From NCBI GenBank assembly GCA_039707465.1, contig CM077643.1:334768919-334832918 (forward strand): DNA of 64,000 bases, given 5' to 3'. The translations under genes and the position numbers were made by a program. Source of the stretch: Rhabdophis nuchalis (taxonomy: Eukaryota > Chordata > Lepidosauria > Squamata > Natricidae). The notes beneath the pieces are model-generated. The model was not told the origin of the DNA. It saw only the letters and a program-made list of their open reading frames with translations, and did no database searches. This document shows, piece by piece, positions 12,414 to 22,946 of this stretch (within the stretch, counting starts at the first letter, position 1; each line of letters begins with the position of its first letter).

Positions 12414-12534
12414 CAAGGGTCTCCAACGTTTGCAACTTTAAGTCTGAAGGGCTTCAGCTCCCAGCAAAGCTGGCTGGAGAAGTCTGGGAGCTGAAGTCCT
12501 TCAGACTTAAGGTTGCAAAGGTTGGAGACCCCTG
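12414..12534. mobile_element. Palindromic foldback hAT element, 121-bp form
   Basis: CAAGGGTCTCCAACG..GGTTGGAGACCCCTG with perfect duplications GGCTAGAA. The left arm lacks 14 bp next to the core compared with the 135-bp copies (CTCCCAG runs directly into CAAAGCTGGCTGG). Non-coding. Confidence 0.9.
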
Positions 12535-12542
12535 GGCTAGAA

Positions 12543-12968
12543 GAACATGGTGGTTATGTTTTGCATTCATTAGAGACCTGAAAGCAATTGGATAATTGGA
12601 AATAACAATGAGTTCTTAGTCCAGATAGAATAGAAGCAGATTGCCAATGTCAGTTTTACAGTATGGAGCAGATTTGAAAGTGGGAAATGCATTTGATATG
12701 TATCAGCGGGTGTACTCTTTTTGTTTCAGGACAGAACAAGTACACAAAACATATGAAGCCCTTACATGTCAACACTTTTCCATAGTACTCAGCAAAAATA
12801 TTTACCCAAAGAGAAATAAAGTACAACTCTCAAGTGGTATCTTTTAAAATAATTAAGTTTTCTTTCTCAAAATGTATTTTTTGCATAGCAGTGTTGCACC
12901 ATAGGCTTTTTTTTAAAATGTACATCTATTACATATAATATCTGTATAGTTAGCATTGCTATTACTTG
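12543..12968. other. Intron, nothing recognised
   Basis: AT-rich. The 68-codon frame at 12641-12847 has no domain and no convincing exon borders. Confidence 0.45.
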
Positions 12969-13355
12969 AGGCAATGCCGGTTGACGACGCCCAGGGGAAG
13001 AGCCTTCTCTGTGTTGGGCCCTACTCTCTGGAACGCTCTTCCCCCTGACCTCCGTGTCATCTTGGACCTCCTCCTGTTCCGCCAGTGGTTAAAAATGCAC
13101 TTCTTCCAAAAAGCCGGCCTGGCATGATCTTACTCGAACACCGTACTGCTTTTAGTTACCAAAGTTTTAATTCAAGGGTTTTAATATGGGTTTTAGCGCA
13201 GGGTGGGTTGATTTAATTTAGTTTTAAGAATGTTTTATTTTTATATATTTGAATATCTATATTTTTATATTCCCTGTGCGCCGCCCCGAGTCCCTATATG
13301 GTGAGATGGGTGCGGCTTATAAATTTGAGAAATAAATAAATAAATAAATAAATAA

Positions 13356-13406
<51 letters not shown>

Positions 13407-13408
13407 AT
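12969..13408 (+). mobile_element. Strongly 5'-truncated L2 LINE with AATA-repeat tail
   Basis: Begins in the conserved C-terminal coding stretch (CGCCCAGGGGAAGAGCCTTC, the TPRGRAF block), continues through the stop and 3' UTR to the L2 hairpin (CGCCCCGAGTCCC), and ends in an AATA microsatellite of about 80 bp (13330-13408). The long tail probably grew from the LINE's own 3' repeat. Confidence 0.8.
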
Positions 13409-13692
13409 CAGGCTAAAGTTACTGGCTACTTTCTTTTTCTGGCTTTTCTGCCTTCACGGGGGTAGCATTATTGATTATTAAAAGGCCATAATTCGTGTCT
13501 AGTAAATCCTTACAGATTTACATTTTATGTCTTGACCTCATAGTCTTGAAACTTGACTGAGTTGTTATATTCCTCCACACTTCAGGTGAACAGGCTACTG
13601 TGGTGATCTATGAAAACATTTCCATATATCTGAAAACAATCAGAAGGAAATTTGCAGTCTCCTTGGAATTTACAAGCTTTTTTCTTTTATAG

Positions 13693-14047
13693 TTACAATA
13701 CAATACAATAGCAGAGTTGGAAGGGACTTTGCAGGTCATCTAGTCCAACCCCCTGCCTAGGCAGGAGCCCTATGCCATTTCAGACAAATGGCTATCCAAC
13801 ATCTTCTTAAAGACTTCCAGTGTTGGGGCATTCACAACTTCTGGAGGTAAGCTGTTCCACTGATTAATTGTTCTAACTGTCAGGAAATTTCTCCTCAGTT
13901 CTAAGTTGCTTCTCTCCTTGATTAGTTTCCACCCATTGCTTCTTGGTTCCTTGGAGAATAGTTTGACTCCCTCTTCTTTGTGGCAACCCCTGAGATATTG
14001 GAACACTGCTATCATGTCTCCCCTAATCCTTCTTTTCATTAAACTAG
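13693..14047 (-). mobile_element. 5'-truncated CR1 LINE
   Basis: The - strand frame carries LMKRRIRGDMIAVFQYLRGC, then LELRRNFLTVRTINQWNSLP and ends MLDSHLSEMA, the CR1 ORF2 C-terminus also seen in the long copy at 34797. The 3' UTR has AGTTGGAAGGGACTTTGCAG..CTAGTCCAACCCCCTGC and ends in an ACAAT-type short repeat. Homology stops abruptly at ACTAGTTGACAG, the 5' truncation. Confidence 0.85.
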
Positions 14048-14514
14048 TTGACAGAAGCATTAGCTTTTGGGAGAAAAGACATTAAGTATCACCACAGAAA
14101 TCTTGCTTGGTACCTTCAAACTCTGCATATTTTAATCAAAAAAGAAAGTGAGTGTTGGCATACCTCAAATGGATCACATACACCTTTTAGAAAATGGGTA
14201 GTGGGTAGCTGCCATCCAGTGCATTACATGAATGTTGGTCTACCTCAAAGAGAAAGATATTAAAAAACAGGGATCTTAGAATGCATGTTTTGGAAGCAAC
14301 TAAATCCTACTAAATCTCCCTGATGAATGACTCCCAACTTTCATTTGAAATATTATAATGAAGATTAGTTCTCTATTCAGTGACCCTGTTGCTAGAAATT
14401 CCCCCTAATTGATCGGTAGTGATCATCTTGAAGGGAGGAGCCAAACCAGAGTTTTATAACTGGCTATATCTCAAGCTACCAATTTGTGAATTGGATGTAT
14501 TTTGCTTGCAGCAT
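14048..14514. other. Intron, nothing recognised
   Basis: Lies between the CR1 and the L2 cluster. No exon or repeat recognised. Confidence 0.45.
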
Positions 14515-15062
14515 GTTCTTTCCTACCACCCTGAAGGAGGCAGTAGTGAGGCCCCTCCTCAAGAAGCCTTCCCTGGATCCATCTTCTCTAGCCAACTATC
14601 GTCCGGTCTCCAACCTTCGCTTTGTAGCGAAGGTTGGTGAGAGTGTGGTAGCACGTCAGCTTCCCCAGTACCTGGAGGAAGCTGCCTACCTGGATCCATT
14701 TCAGTCAGGTTTCAGGCCTGGGTACAGCACGGAGACGGCATTGGTCACTTTGGTTGATGATCTCTGGCGCGCCCGGGACAGGGGCTGTTCCTCTGTCCTG
14801 GTCCTATTAGATCTCTCGGCAGCTTTCGATACCATCGACCATGGTATCCTACTGCGACGACTTGGGGGGTTGGGAGTGGGGGGCACTGTTTTGCGGTGGT
14901 TCTCCTCCTACCTGTCAAATTGATCACAGTTTGTGTTGACTGGAGGACAGGGATTGACCCCGAGGCCCCTAACTTGTGGGGTGCCCCAGGGGTCAGTTCT
15001 CTCGCCCCTCCTGTTCAACATATATAGGAAACCGCTGGGTGAGATCATCCATGGTTTTGGGG
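14515..15062 (+). mobile_element. L2 LINE fragment, reverse-transcriptase part
   Basis: The frame at 14486-14923 reads [47 protein letters not shown], then [20 protein letters not shown] and WFSSYLSN, reverse-transcriptase motifs 1-3. A stop (TGA) follows where sibling copies have a sense codon, and the next frame continues CGVPQGSVLSPLLFNIY. It stops at the FGV(E)Y position, just before YADD. Both ends are missing, so it cannot be functional. Confidence 0.85.
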
Positions 15063-15184
15063 TATGGTATCAACCTCTCCTACCCTACTTATGTATACCA
15101 TCATTGTATTTACATCATTACCTCTCCGAACCTATCTGAGTTTTTAATCTATGTCTTGCTGTGATGAATTGCTGTGATGAATTG
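15063..15184. other. Junction between two L2 copies
   Basis: AT-richer spacer. It contains a small direct repeat, TTGCTGTGATGAATTG followed by TGCTGTGATGAATTGTG. Not assigned. Confidence 0.4.
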
Positions 15185-17669
15185 TGACTATCCTCCCCCT
15201 ACGGCCAGTACGGCCTTCTTTTAGCCACCATTTTACCCAGCATGTACTCAAGGGCAGACCTCCTCTCCTTGCGTGAGTCCCCCCTCTCGCAGGTTTGGCC
15301 CTCTATTCTAACAAGGGCCCACCTCAATGATGGATTGATTAATCAAGAGAGGTGGGCAAAGCGCAAACTAAGGCGGTTTTTAACCAAATTTTTAATTCGG
15401 GTTTTAGGGGGCTCCAGGGTGGTGGTGGGGTTTACTCAGTTTGGTTCATCTGGGAATTTTGCTAGGCCGGCCGGCGGAGCTAACAGGAAAGCGAGTAGGT
15501 CCGATAAGGGGGGGGGGACAGGGATCGATCCTACAGAGGGCCTTTCTATCAGAACGGTCCTGGGGAGGGGTAGGTATGGTGGGAGCCAGGGATCACACCA
15601 TTTGTTGGGGGAACGTGGCCGCTGGATACAAGCGGTCACACGCCCCAACGCCCTGAGCTCCTCCCGCAATCTAGGAGGTCAAGGATCACAGAGCCTGGGC
15701 CCCAGATGGATGTTATGCAACGCCAGGTCTGTGGTCAACAAAGCCTCCCTCATTAATGACCTTGTGTCTGAGGGGGAGCCAGACCTGGTGGGTATCACGG
15801 AGACCTGGTTGGGCCATGAGGGAGGACTACCCCTCGTAGCAATGTGCCCACCATGTGTCTTGAGACCGTATTATGGGAAGAGTTTGACCTTGTTACTTCT
15901 GATGATATGGACAGGTTACCGAGGCGACTGAATGCCACCACATGTTTATTGGACCCGTGTCCCTCCTGGCTTGTACTGGCATCCTGGGAGGTTACATGAG
16001 GCTGGCTCCAGGAAATAGTGAACGCTTCTTTGAGTGAGGGGTTCTTGCCGGCCGCCTTGAAAGAGGTGGTGGTGAGGCCCCTCCTCAAGAAGCCTTCCCT
16101 GGACCCAGCGTTGTTAGTAAATTGTCGTCCGATCTCCAACCTTCACTTTCTTGCGACGGTTGTAGAGTGTGGTGGCACAGCAATTCCCCCGACACCTGGA
16201 GGAAATTGACTATCTGGACCCGCGCCAGTCCGGCTTCCGACCTGGACATAGCACTGAGACGGCATTGGTCGCGTTGGTTGATGATCTCTGGAGGGCCCAT
16301 GATAGAGGTTGCTCCTCTATCCTGGTCCTATTAGATCTCTCAGCGGCTTTTGATACCATCGACCATGGTATCCTATTGCACCGACTGGAGGGGTTGGGGG
16401 TGGGAGGTACCGTTTTACGGTGGTTCTCCACCTACCTCTCTGGATGGTCGCAATTCATGTAGGCAGGAGGGCAGAGGTCGACCTCGAGGCCCCTCATGTG
16501 CAGGGTACCTCAGGGGTCAGTCCTCTCGCCACTCCTGTTCAACATCTATATGAAGCCGCTGGGTGAGATCATCCATGGTTTTGGGGTAGAGTACCATCAG
16601 TATGCTGATGACACGCAGCTCTACATATCTACCCCAAACCACCCCAACAATGCCGTTAAAGTGATGTCCCGGTGTCTGGAGGCTGTGCGGATCTGGATGG
16701 GGAGGAACAGGCTCAGGCTCAATCCCTCCAAGACTGAGAGGTTGTGGTTCCCATCATCCCGATTTGTCCACCTGGTTCCAACTTTGGTGATAGGGGGAGA
16801 AATTTTACCCTCCTCAGAAAGGGCCCGCAATCTGGGAGTCCTCCTGGATACGTGGCTTAGCTTAGAAGAACATCTGACAGCCGTGACCAGAGGGGCCTTT
16901 TACCAGGTTGCACCCCTTTCTGGATTGGGATATCCTGTGCACAGTCACTCATGCCCTCGTCCTTTCTCACCTGGACTACTGTAACGCTCTCTACATGGGG
17001 CTGCCCTTGAAGAGCACCCAGAGGCTTCAACTGGTCCAGAATGCGGCCGCACGGGTTATCATGGAGGTACCTAGGTGCTGCCGTGTTACACCCCTTTTAG
17101 GCGGCCTGCACTGGTTGCCGGTTATTTTCCGTGTGTGATTCAAGGTATTAATTATGACTTTCAAAGAACTCCATGGCTTAGGCCCAGGGTACTTGCGAGG
17201 CCACCTACTGCCACCGGTAACCTCCTATCGCCCAGTATGTTCCCACAGGGTGCTGACGGCGAGACAGTATCGTCTGGCGACCCCCAGGAGGAGAGCCTTT
17301 TCTGTGGGAGCGCCTTCCCTTTGGAATGAGCTACCCCCGGAGCTTTGCATAATTCCCAACCTCCCTTCCTTCCAGCGCCCTAAAAAGCTGGGTTTTCCAG
17401 CAAGCTGGCCTGGCCTGAACAAAAGAATGTATTAATTTTTAATTCCAATTTTAATTTATTTTATAATGTCTATAATTTATAATTTATTTATAATTTATTT
17501 TATAATGTTTATTTTATAATTTATTTTATTTCATTTTATTGCTTATTGGATTTTTTATTTAATATCTTTTTAACTTTTGTACTATATGTCTCTTATGTTG
17601 TACGCCGCCCTGAGTCCTTTGGGAGAAGGGCGGCATATAAATCCAATCAATCCAATCCAATCCAATCCT
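15185..17669 (+). mobile_element. L2 LINE, internally deleted
   Basis: Starts with the ORF2 N-terminal region (MYSRADLLSLRESPLSQ), reaches the first endonuclease motifs (MLCNARSVVNKASLINDLVS, ITETWLGHEGGLP), then jumps near 15845-15870 into the segment before reverse transcriptase (TSDDMDRL-like), losing most of the AP endonuclease. Reverse transcriptase follows with [40 protein letters not shown] and YADDTQLYIS, then the C-terminal domain in shifted frames with stops. The 3' hairpin GCCCTGAGTCCTTTGGGAG ends in a CCAAT repeat tail. It is dead from deletion and multiple lesions. Confidence 0.9.
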
Positions 17670-18271
17670 ATGTTTCCCTCTTCCCGTCAATACCTGAAAA
17701 AGCTGAACAACTACTGATTTGATTGATTTGACAAAAGCGAGGGTGGTTTTTATTTAAAAAAAATGTGCCATAATGGTTGAATATTTGTGTCATGGTATAT
17801 AAACCAAGTAGCTGATGTAGACAGATTTGTAGATTTGCTGGTAACAAACAACCTACATCAGCCTTTCTCCAGTTAGTGCCTTTCAGCTATAAAGCTCAAT
17901 TTCTTTAATTCCCAGGCAACATGGCTGTAACCAGGTAGCAGCAGGTTGGGGAAATCTGGTTTTTATTTTCACCCTGAAGAAACACTTAATTTGATAGTCA
18001 TAATAACAGCTTCTACTAGATTTAACTCTTCAGATAACTCCAGTAAACAGCATGAGACCGAGGATCTCAGGAAGCTGTAAATTCTGCCTATTTTGTACAA
18101 CTGTAAGTGTAATATTTGTGTCTGCTACTCAGCAATGACATCAATGACTTCATATATGGGGTCTGCATTGCATTGCATAGAATTTAATCCCAAAGAGTTG
18201 GTTTTGCTTGAAGATGGTGTAACACAAACATATTTTATCTTTCTATTCACTTGTCTCTTTCCCACCCTTAG
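17670..18271. other. Intron end leading to LTBP1 EGF exon
   Basis: Unassigned AT-rich sequence. The last 35 bases are pyrimidine-rich (TTTCTATTCACTTGTCTCTT, CCCACCCTTAG) and form the splice acceptor. Confidence 0.6.
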
Positions 18272-18557
18272 CTAACTGTTCACCACCATGCCAGAATGGA
18301 GGAATGTGTCTACGACCCCAGTTGTGTGTCTGTAAGCCAGGTACAAAAGGAAGTGTTTGTGAGGATGCCACCAAGCAAGAAACTGTTTCACCTGGGGGAT
18401 CAAGTCCAGCTACTCCACCCTGGCCTATCCCTCAGCGGTCAGTTCAGCAGATGTTTTCAAAGAAGGTGCAGATCCATCCGAAACCAAATCCCATGGCTCA
18501 GATGACATTCACACTCAAGCAGAAACCTCCTGGATTATCTCAGCAGACACAGCCACA
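18272..18557 (+). CDS. LTBP1: LTBP1 internal exon: EGF-like domain 1 and linker
   Basis: LTBP1 is an extracellular-matrix protein that disulfide-links the latent TGF-beta complex and anchors it to fibrillin fibres. Read with the first codon completed by the upstream exon (phase 1), this exon gives A-N-C-S-P-P-C-Q-N-G-G-M-C-L.., then LCVCKPGTKGSVCE: six cysteines in EGF spacing, without the acidic residues of calcium-binding EGF repeats. A Ser/Pro/Gln-rich linker follows, ending MTFTLKQKPPGLSQQTQP. The acceptor is a pyrimidine tract plus TTAG; the donor is GTAAGC, leaving phase 2. The linker and EGF sequence agree with the N-terminal part of the long LTBP1 isoform (recognised from memory). The other frames open here are shadows. 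Confidence 0.93.
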
Positions 18558-20390
18558 GTAAGCTTTTTCAATACTGTATGCATGTGAGCATGTTTTAAAT
18601 TTGCTGTATGAGCTACATGGGACTTTTAGCTTTTATAAGGCAAATTTATGAGCGTCTTCAACTTCCTTCATAGGCTGTTATATAGAGAACTTTCTCTACA
18701 CTTTTGAGAATTTTCATAAGGTCAATATTTTTCTATAATTAAAGGTTGTGACATCATTTTTTTTTAAAAAGGTCTTATTCTTGTTGTATATTACATCAAT
18801 GAAAGGTAATGTTGGTAGGATAAGTGCCTGTGAAAACTTGTTGAATGGTATCAAGGAATTTGGTTTAGTGGCATTTTGTGGACCATGGGGTTATATCAGT
18901 GACAGCTCAATGGAGAGCCATGGCACTGAGAAAGCACAGGATAGTTATGTATAATAGCACCAACAGTTAGATTCAAATTTAATTGCCTTGAGACCTGGAA
19001 AATGAGGAGTATTGAATGAAGTGTCTGCTACAATAAAAATAAAGTGGATTCTTATAAGTTCATTGATATAAATGCTGCTGCAGCATTTATAAAAGAAAAT
19101 ATTGTCTAGATTAATGGTCACTCATATTCAGCATGCTTGTATATAAATATGTAAATGAATGTCCCCATTCATAGATCTAGATCTAGACCTAGATATACAT
19201 ATATAGATATAGATGTGCATGTACACCTCCTCCACCCCAAAAGCAATCTGAGCTATCATGATTGCTGTAATTTGTAGAGGAAAATTAATGCCTTTTATAA
19301 CTAAGGTGTCTTTTGTCAGTCATCTTAAAGCAACCAACATTGCTTCAGAAGAAAGTTAAAATGTCTTATGCAAGTGATTTTGCCAAAGATATTACCAGAA
19401 CAAGGAAAGGAGGTTCAGGTGAGGGCCTTTAAGAAAATCATTGCCATCTACAACTCCTTTAGGAAGGACTGGAACAGAAAATAAGGACAGACAACTGACC
19501 ATACTAGAAACCCACTTTTTAAATGCAGGTTTGCACTTGGAGGTGAACAGAGTTACTGACTTCTTTTGCGCTCACCAACACTTATGTTGGTTTTAAACTT
19601 TTACTTCTGGAGTATACACCACACTACACCACACCACACTGCAATTTAAAAGAATCCTTAATGTGGTCTTTTATCATTTTATCTTTTCTCCAGATGATGT
19701 AATATGTCAAACGTGTTACCACTGTTTTTCGTTGAAATGATGTGAGGCATGGCAGTATTAGACATCCACAATAAAATTCTTATAATAATCATTCACAACC
19801 AACTCCCCCACATACTTGCTCAAAGGCACTAGTTTTCCCTAAAAGCCTAAGAGGGACAAAAGTTTCATATCACATTAAGGAAGGATTTGCATATTAAGAC
19901 CATTACTAGTCAAGGAGTCTGAATAACATACAAGCTGGCAGTTGTGTGGATCTCAAGCAAAGCTATTGTTATCAAGAGTCAGTACATCTCTGGAAACAGA
20001 ATGCTGTCCACTTAAGAACTATTAAGAACTTAAGAACTGTTTCCATGAAACCTATTTCTTGGGCAATAACTTGTTAGAATAGTATTCCTTGGCTATCCTA
20101 TATTGCCTCAGGCATGGATTAAATGGTATACAAGACAATTTTCATCTCTGGAGTTTGTTTGTTTGTTTAAAACATGGCAATTTATCTTGAAACTAGAACT
20201 CTGGGTAGCTCATTGTAATGATATGTGAGAATTACCTTGTGAAGCAGGAGGAAGAGCCACAGACCGGACAATTCTGTCCATAAAACAGGGTAGGAAACAT
20301 TTCAGAAGACACTAGTTTTCCAGAGAGTAAAAGAAGAGGAGGGGAGAAATATTTTGAATCTTGTAAGATTGATGTTAGCTCTTCGAAGTA
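18558..20390. other. Start of the 35-kb LTBP1 intron
   Basis: Begins with the GTAAGC donor. Contains only low-complexity ATAGAT/TAGATC runs at about 19165-19215. No repeat family recognised. Confidence 0.6.
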
Positions 20391-20931
20391 CTGTATTTTT
20401 CGGAGTAGAAGACGCACCAAGATTATGAAGAGGTAAATTTAAAAAAAAGGTTTTTGCAATCTGCAGGCCTCCCAAACCCTCTGCATACAGAGTTTGAGAG
20501 ACCTGCAAAGTGCTTCTGGGGGTTGGGGGGACAAAAACAAGCAAAAAAGGGCCTGTTTTTCACAAAAAAACATTTAGGAGGCTTGTAGAGTGCTCCTGAG
20601 GGTGGGGAGGGGGGCAAAAATAAGCAAAAAACGGTCCATTTGTTATGAAAATGGGACCATTTTTTGCCAAAAAAGGGGCATGCATAGCCTTTAGGAGGCT
20701 TTAGAGTGCTGTCGGGGGTGGGGAATGAGCAAAAAACGAGCTGTTTTTTGCTCATTTTTGACCTCCCTAACCCCCAGGAGCACTTTGCAGGACTCCCAAA
20801 CCCTCTGCACTTTTGTGAAGGGGTGAGGTTTTGGGAGGCCAAAAATGCTGTATTCAGTGTATAAGTCGCACCCAGATTTTCACCCTCTTTTTGGGGAGAA
20901 AAAGGTGCATCTTATACTCCGAAAAATATGG
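20391..20931. mobile_element. Mariner-type miniature element with TA duplication, 541 bp
   Basis: Termini CTGTATTTTTCGGAGTAGAAG and CTTATACTCCGAAAAATATGG are inverted repeats, flanked by TA on both sides, as expected for Tc1/mariner transposition. The interior has repeated blocks of the GGGTTGGGGGGACAAAAAC kind on both strands, so it partly folds back. No transposase. A longer relative is at 31935. Confidence 0.75.
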
Positions 20932-21075
20932 TAGTCCAAACAAGAACCACAACTATGAAGTACTAGTTCTATCATTATTGAAAGGTTGTGTTAATAGAAT
21001 CTTGTGAAATGCTTCCCATGCAGTCTGTGGCTCTTCCTCCTGACTTACAAAGCCCGCCCTCCCTCCCCTCCTTTC

Positions 21076-21297
21076 CTGCCTTTATTATTTTTACATATAA
21101 TTCAAGGTGGTTAACATATCCAACACAACTTCCTCTTCCTATTTTTTCCACAATAGCAACCTGTGAGTTGAGTTGGACTGAAAGAAAGCAACTGGCCCAA
21201 GGTCACCCAAGCTGATTTTCATGAGTTAGGTGGTACTTAAACTCACCGTCTTTGGATTTCTAGCCTATTGACTTAACTACTAGACCAACCTGGCTAA
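21076..21297 (-). mobile_element. tRNA-derived SINE (antisense)
   Basis: Read on the - strand it has a tRNA-like head (CTAGTAGTTAAGTCAATAGG, then CTAGAAATCCAAAGACGG), then CTTGGGCCAGTTGC-type sequence and the CAACTCACAGGTTGC body, matching the SINEs at 50757 and 59626 in layout. It is diverged, so an old copy. Confidence 0.65.
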
Positions 21298-22606
21298 ACC
21301 ACTAGATGCACTACACCAAACATACTATTATATTTACACCCATAGGATAAAACAATATCCCACCAAAAATAAGAACAAAAAACAATAAAGCAGAAACAGA
21401 AAACTCTGGCACCACAACCAAACTTCTCCAATGTAACCCACAACACTTATCCTCCAATTCTGGTTTCGTCCCATTCCCACACTTAAGAAAGTTCTTCAGT
21501 GTTTTCCAGATGGTTAAAAGGATGAGGGAGTGTTGAACCTCAAGAGGAGAAATGTCTATGGGGCAAGGGCTGCCACAAAAAAGGAATACTTCCTTGGTCT
21601 CTTTTGCCATCAAGTAAATTTTGCCTTGATGTCATTTTAAGTAGGGTTTATCAGACTCAAGAAAGGGTGTATGAGATCTAATTATCAGTGGGAATACATG
21701 GATAATTTAAAAGGCTACAGACAGTGATCTACCTACGATCATAATTGGGACCAGAATTTGGCTTGATGGCAAAATTTAAGGGAAGGGACCTGCAGTGGTT
21801 TTTGAAAAGCAAGAATAACAGTATTTGGGGGGAAAGCACAGCAATGAAAAGGACATGATTGATTGGCCATTGTCAAAAGTAATCTTATCAAGTTTGAAAG
21901 TCAGAAATAATACTGTCTCTAGGACAATTAGTTAATTTATGTGCTTGTTCAGTTTCATCTTCCTATGTTAAAAATATCTCTTTGTACATGCTGTTATCAA
22001 AGCCCAGCATAATTGGAGGAAATTGACCGCTTTAGAAAAATGGTAAAAGTTCGTATATACAAAGTAGCAGTTTATATGTAAATCATAGCGTTTCTTCTGT
22101 GTAGGTTGTTTAGTTACTGCAGTTCCTATTATTGTATATAAAAATTTAAAAAATTGAAAAAATGTAAATATGATTGCGTTCATAGTTAAATAGTTTATAG
22201 CTTCTGTGAGACTTCAATTAGATTGTGAATAGGTAGCACGTGGCCTTCAGACATTGGATTCCAATTTCTATTATCCCCGGCTGCTATGCAGTATGGGATT
22301 GATGTGAGTTACAGTTCTACACACCTTTCTTGCAGTTTGCTTACCTTTGCTGGTACCTTTGCTCGCATGCACTGACGGTCCTGGCCTGCCCTTTTAGTCT
22401 GTATCTGAATGGTTTCCTAATGATATCCTATAGCCTAAATACATTTAGAGAAGCTTGGTAAGTGAATGGGGAATTCTGAGAATTGAAGTCCACACATCTT
22501 ACAATTCCCAAGGCTGAGAAAAACTTGTTTGGAGAATGTAACCAGATTTAAGTAGTGTTTCTGCAAATGGGAAACCTCGTGTTTATGGAACAGGATGCCT
22601 TTTGGG
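21298..22606. other. Intron with scattered relics
   Basis: At 22465-22528, GAATTCTGAGAATTGAAGTCC, then CACATCTTACAATTCCCAAGG is a lone right arm related to the foldback elements. At 22335-22353, GTTTGCTTACCTTTGCTGG is an exact inverted partner of 22780-22798 in the next element. The rest is unassigned. Confidence 0.45.
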
Positions 22607-22946
22607 CAGGAGGGAAATCAACTTACCTTTGCTAGCGGTTCGGTAACAATGTGAGCATGCACGCACTTTGCTATGTGCGCCACCTCTGTGCATGGGCAGG
22701 ACCATCTGTGCATGTGCAGAGTGTCAAAAATGAATATGATGACGTCCAGGCAGGTGGGCAGAGCCTGCTACCAAGCATGCCAGCAAAGGTAAGCAAACAG
22801 CGAGAAATCCTGCTTTCTAGCTAATATAAATCACCCATCACAGCTGATCGTTGGAAAAAACATTTTACTACTGGTTTGGGCAAACTTGCGGCATTTTTAC
22901 TACCAGTTCGAGCGAACCGGTCTGAACCGGTAGCATTTCACCCCTG
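22607..22946. mobile_element. hAT-type non-autonomous element (ACCGGT family)
   Basis: Left end CAGGAGGGAAATC.., right end CCGGTAGCATTTCACCCCTG; the inner ends contain GCGGTTCGGTAAC and CGAGCGAACCGGTCTGAACC. Flanks CTTTTGGG and GTTTGGGG match at 6 of 8 bases, an eroded duplication. Related sequence surrounds the 226-bp element at 48576. Confidence 0.6.

Noticed and set aside
15242..15931. 229-codon frame as an independent gene
   Set aside because: It is the N-terminal part of L2 ORF2, matching the start at 44313, and it crosses an internal deletion.
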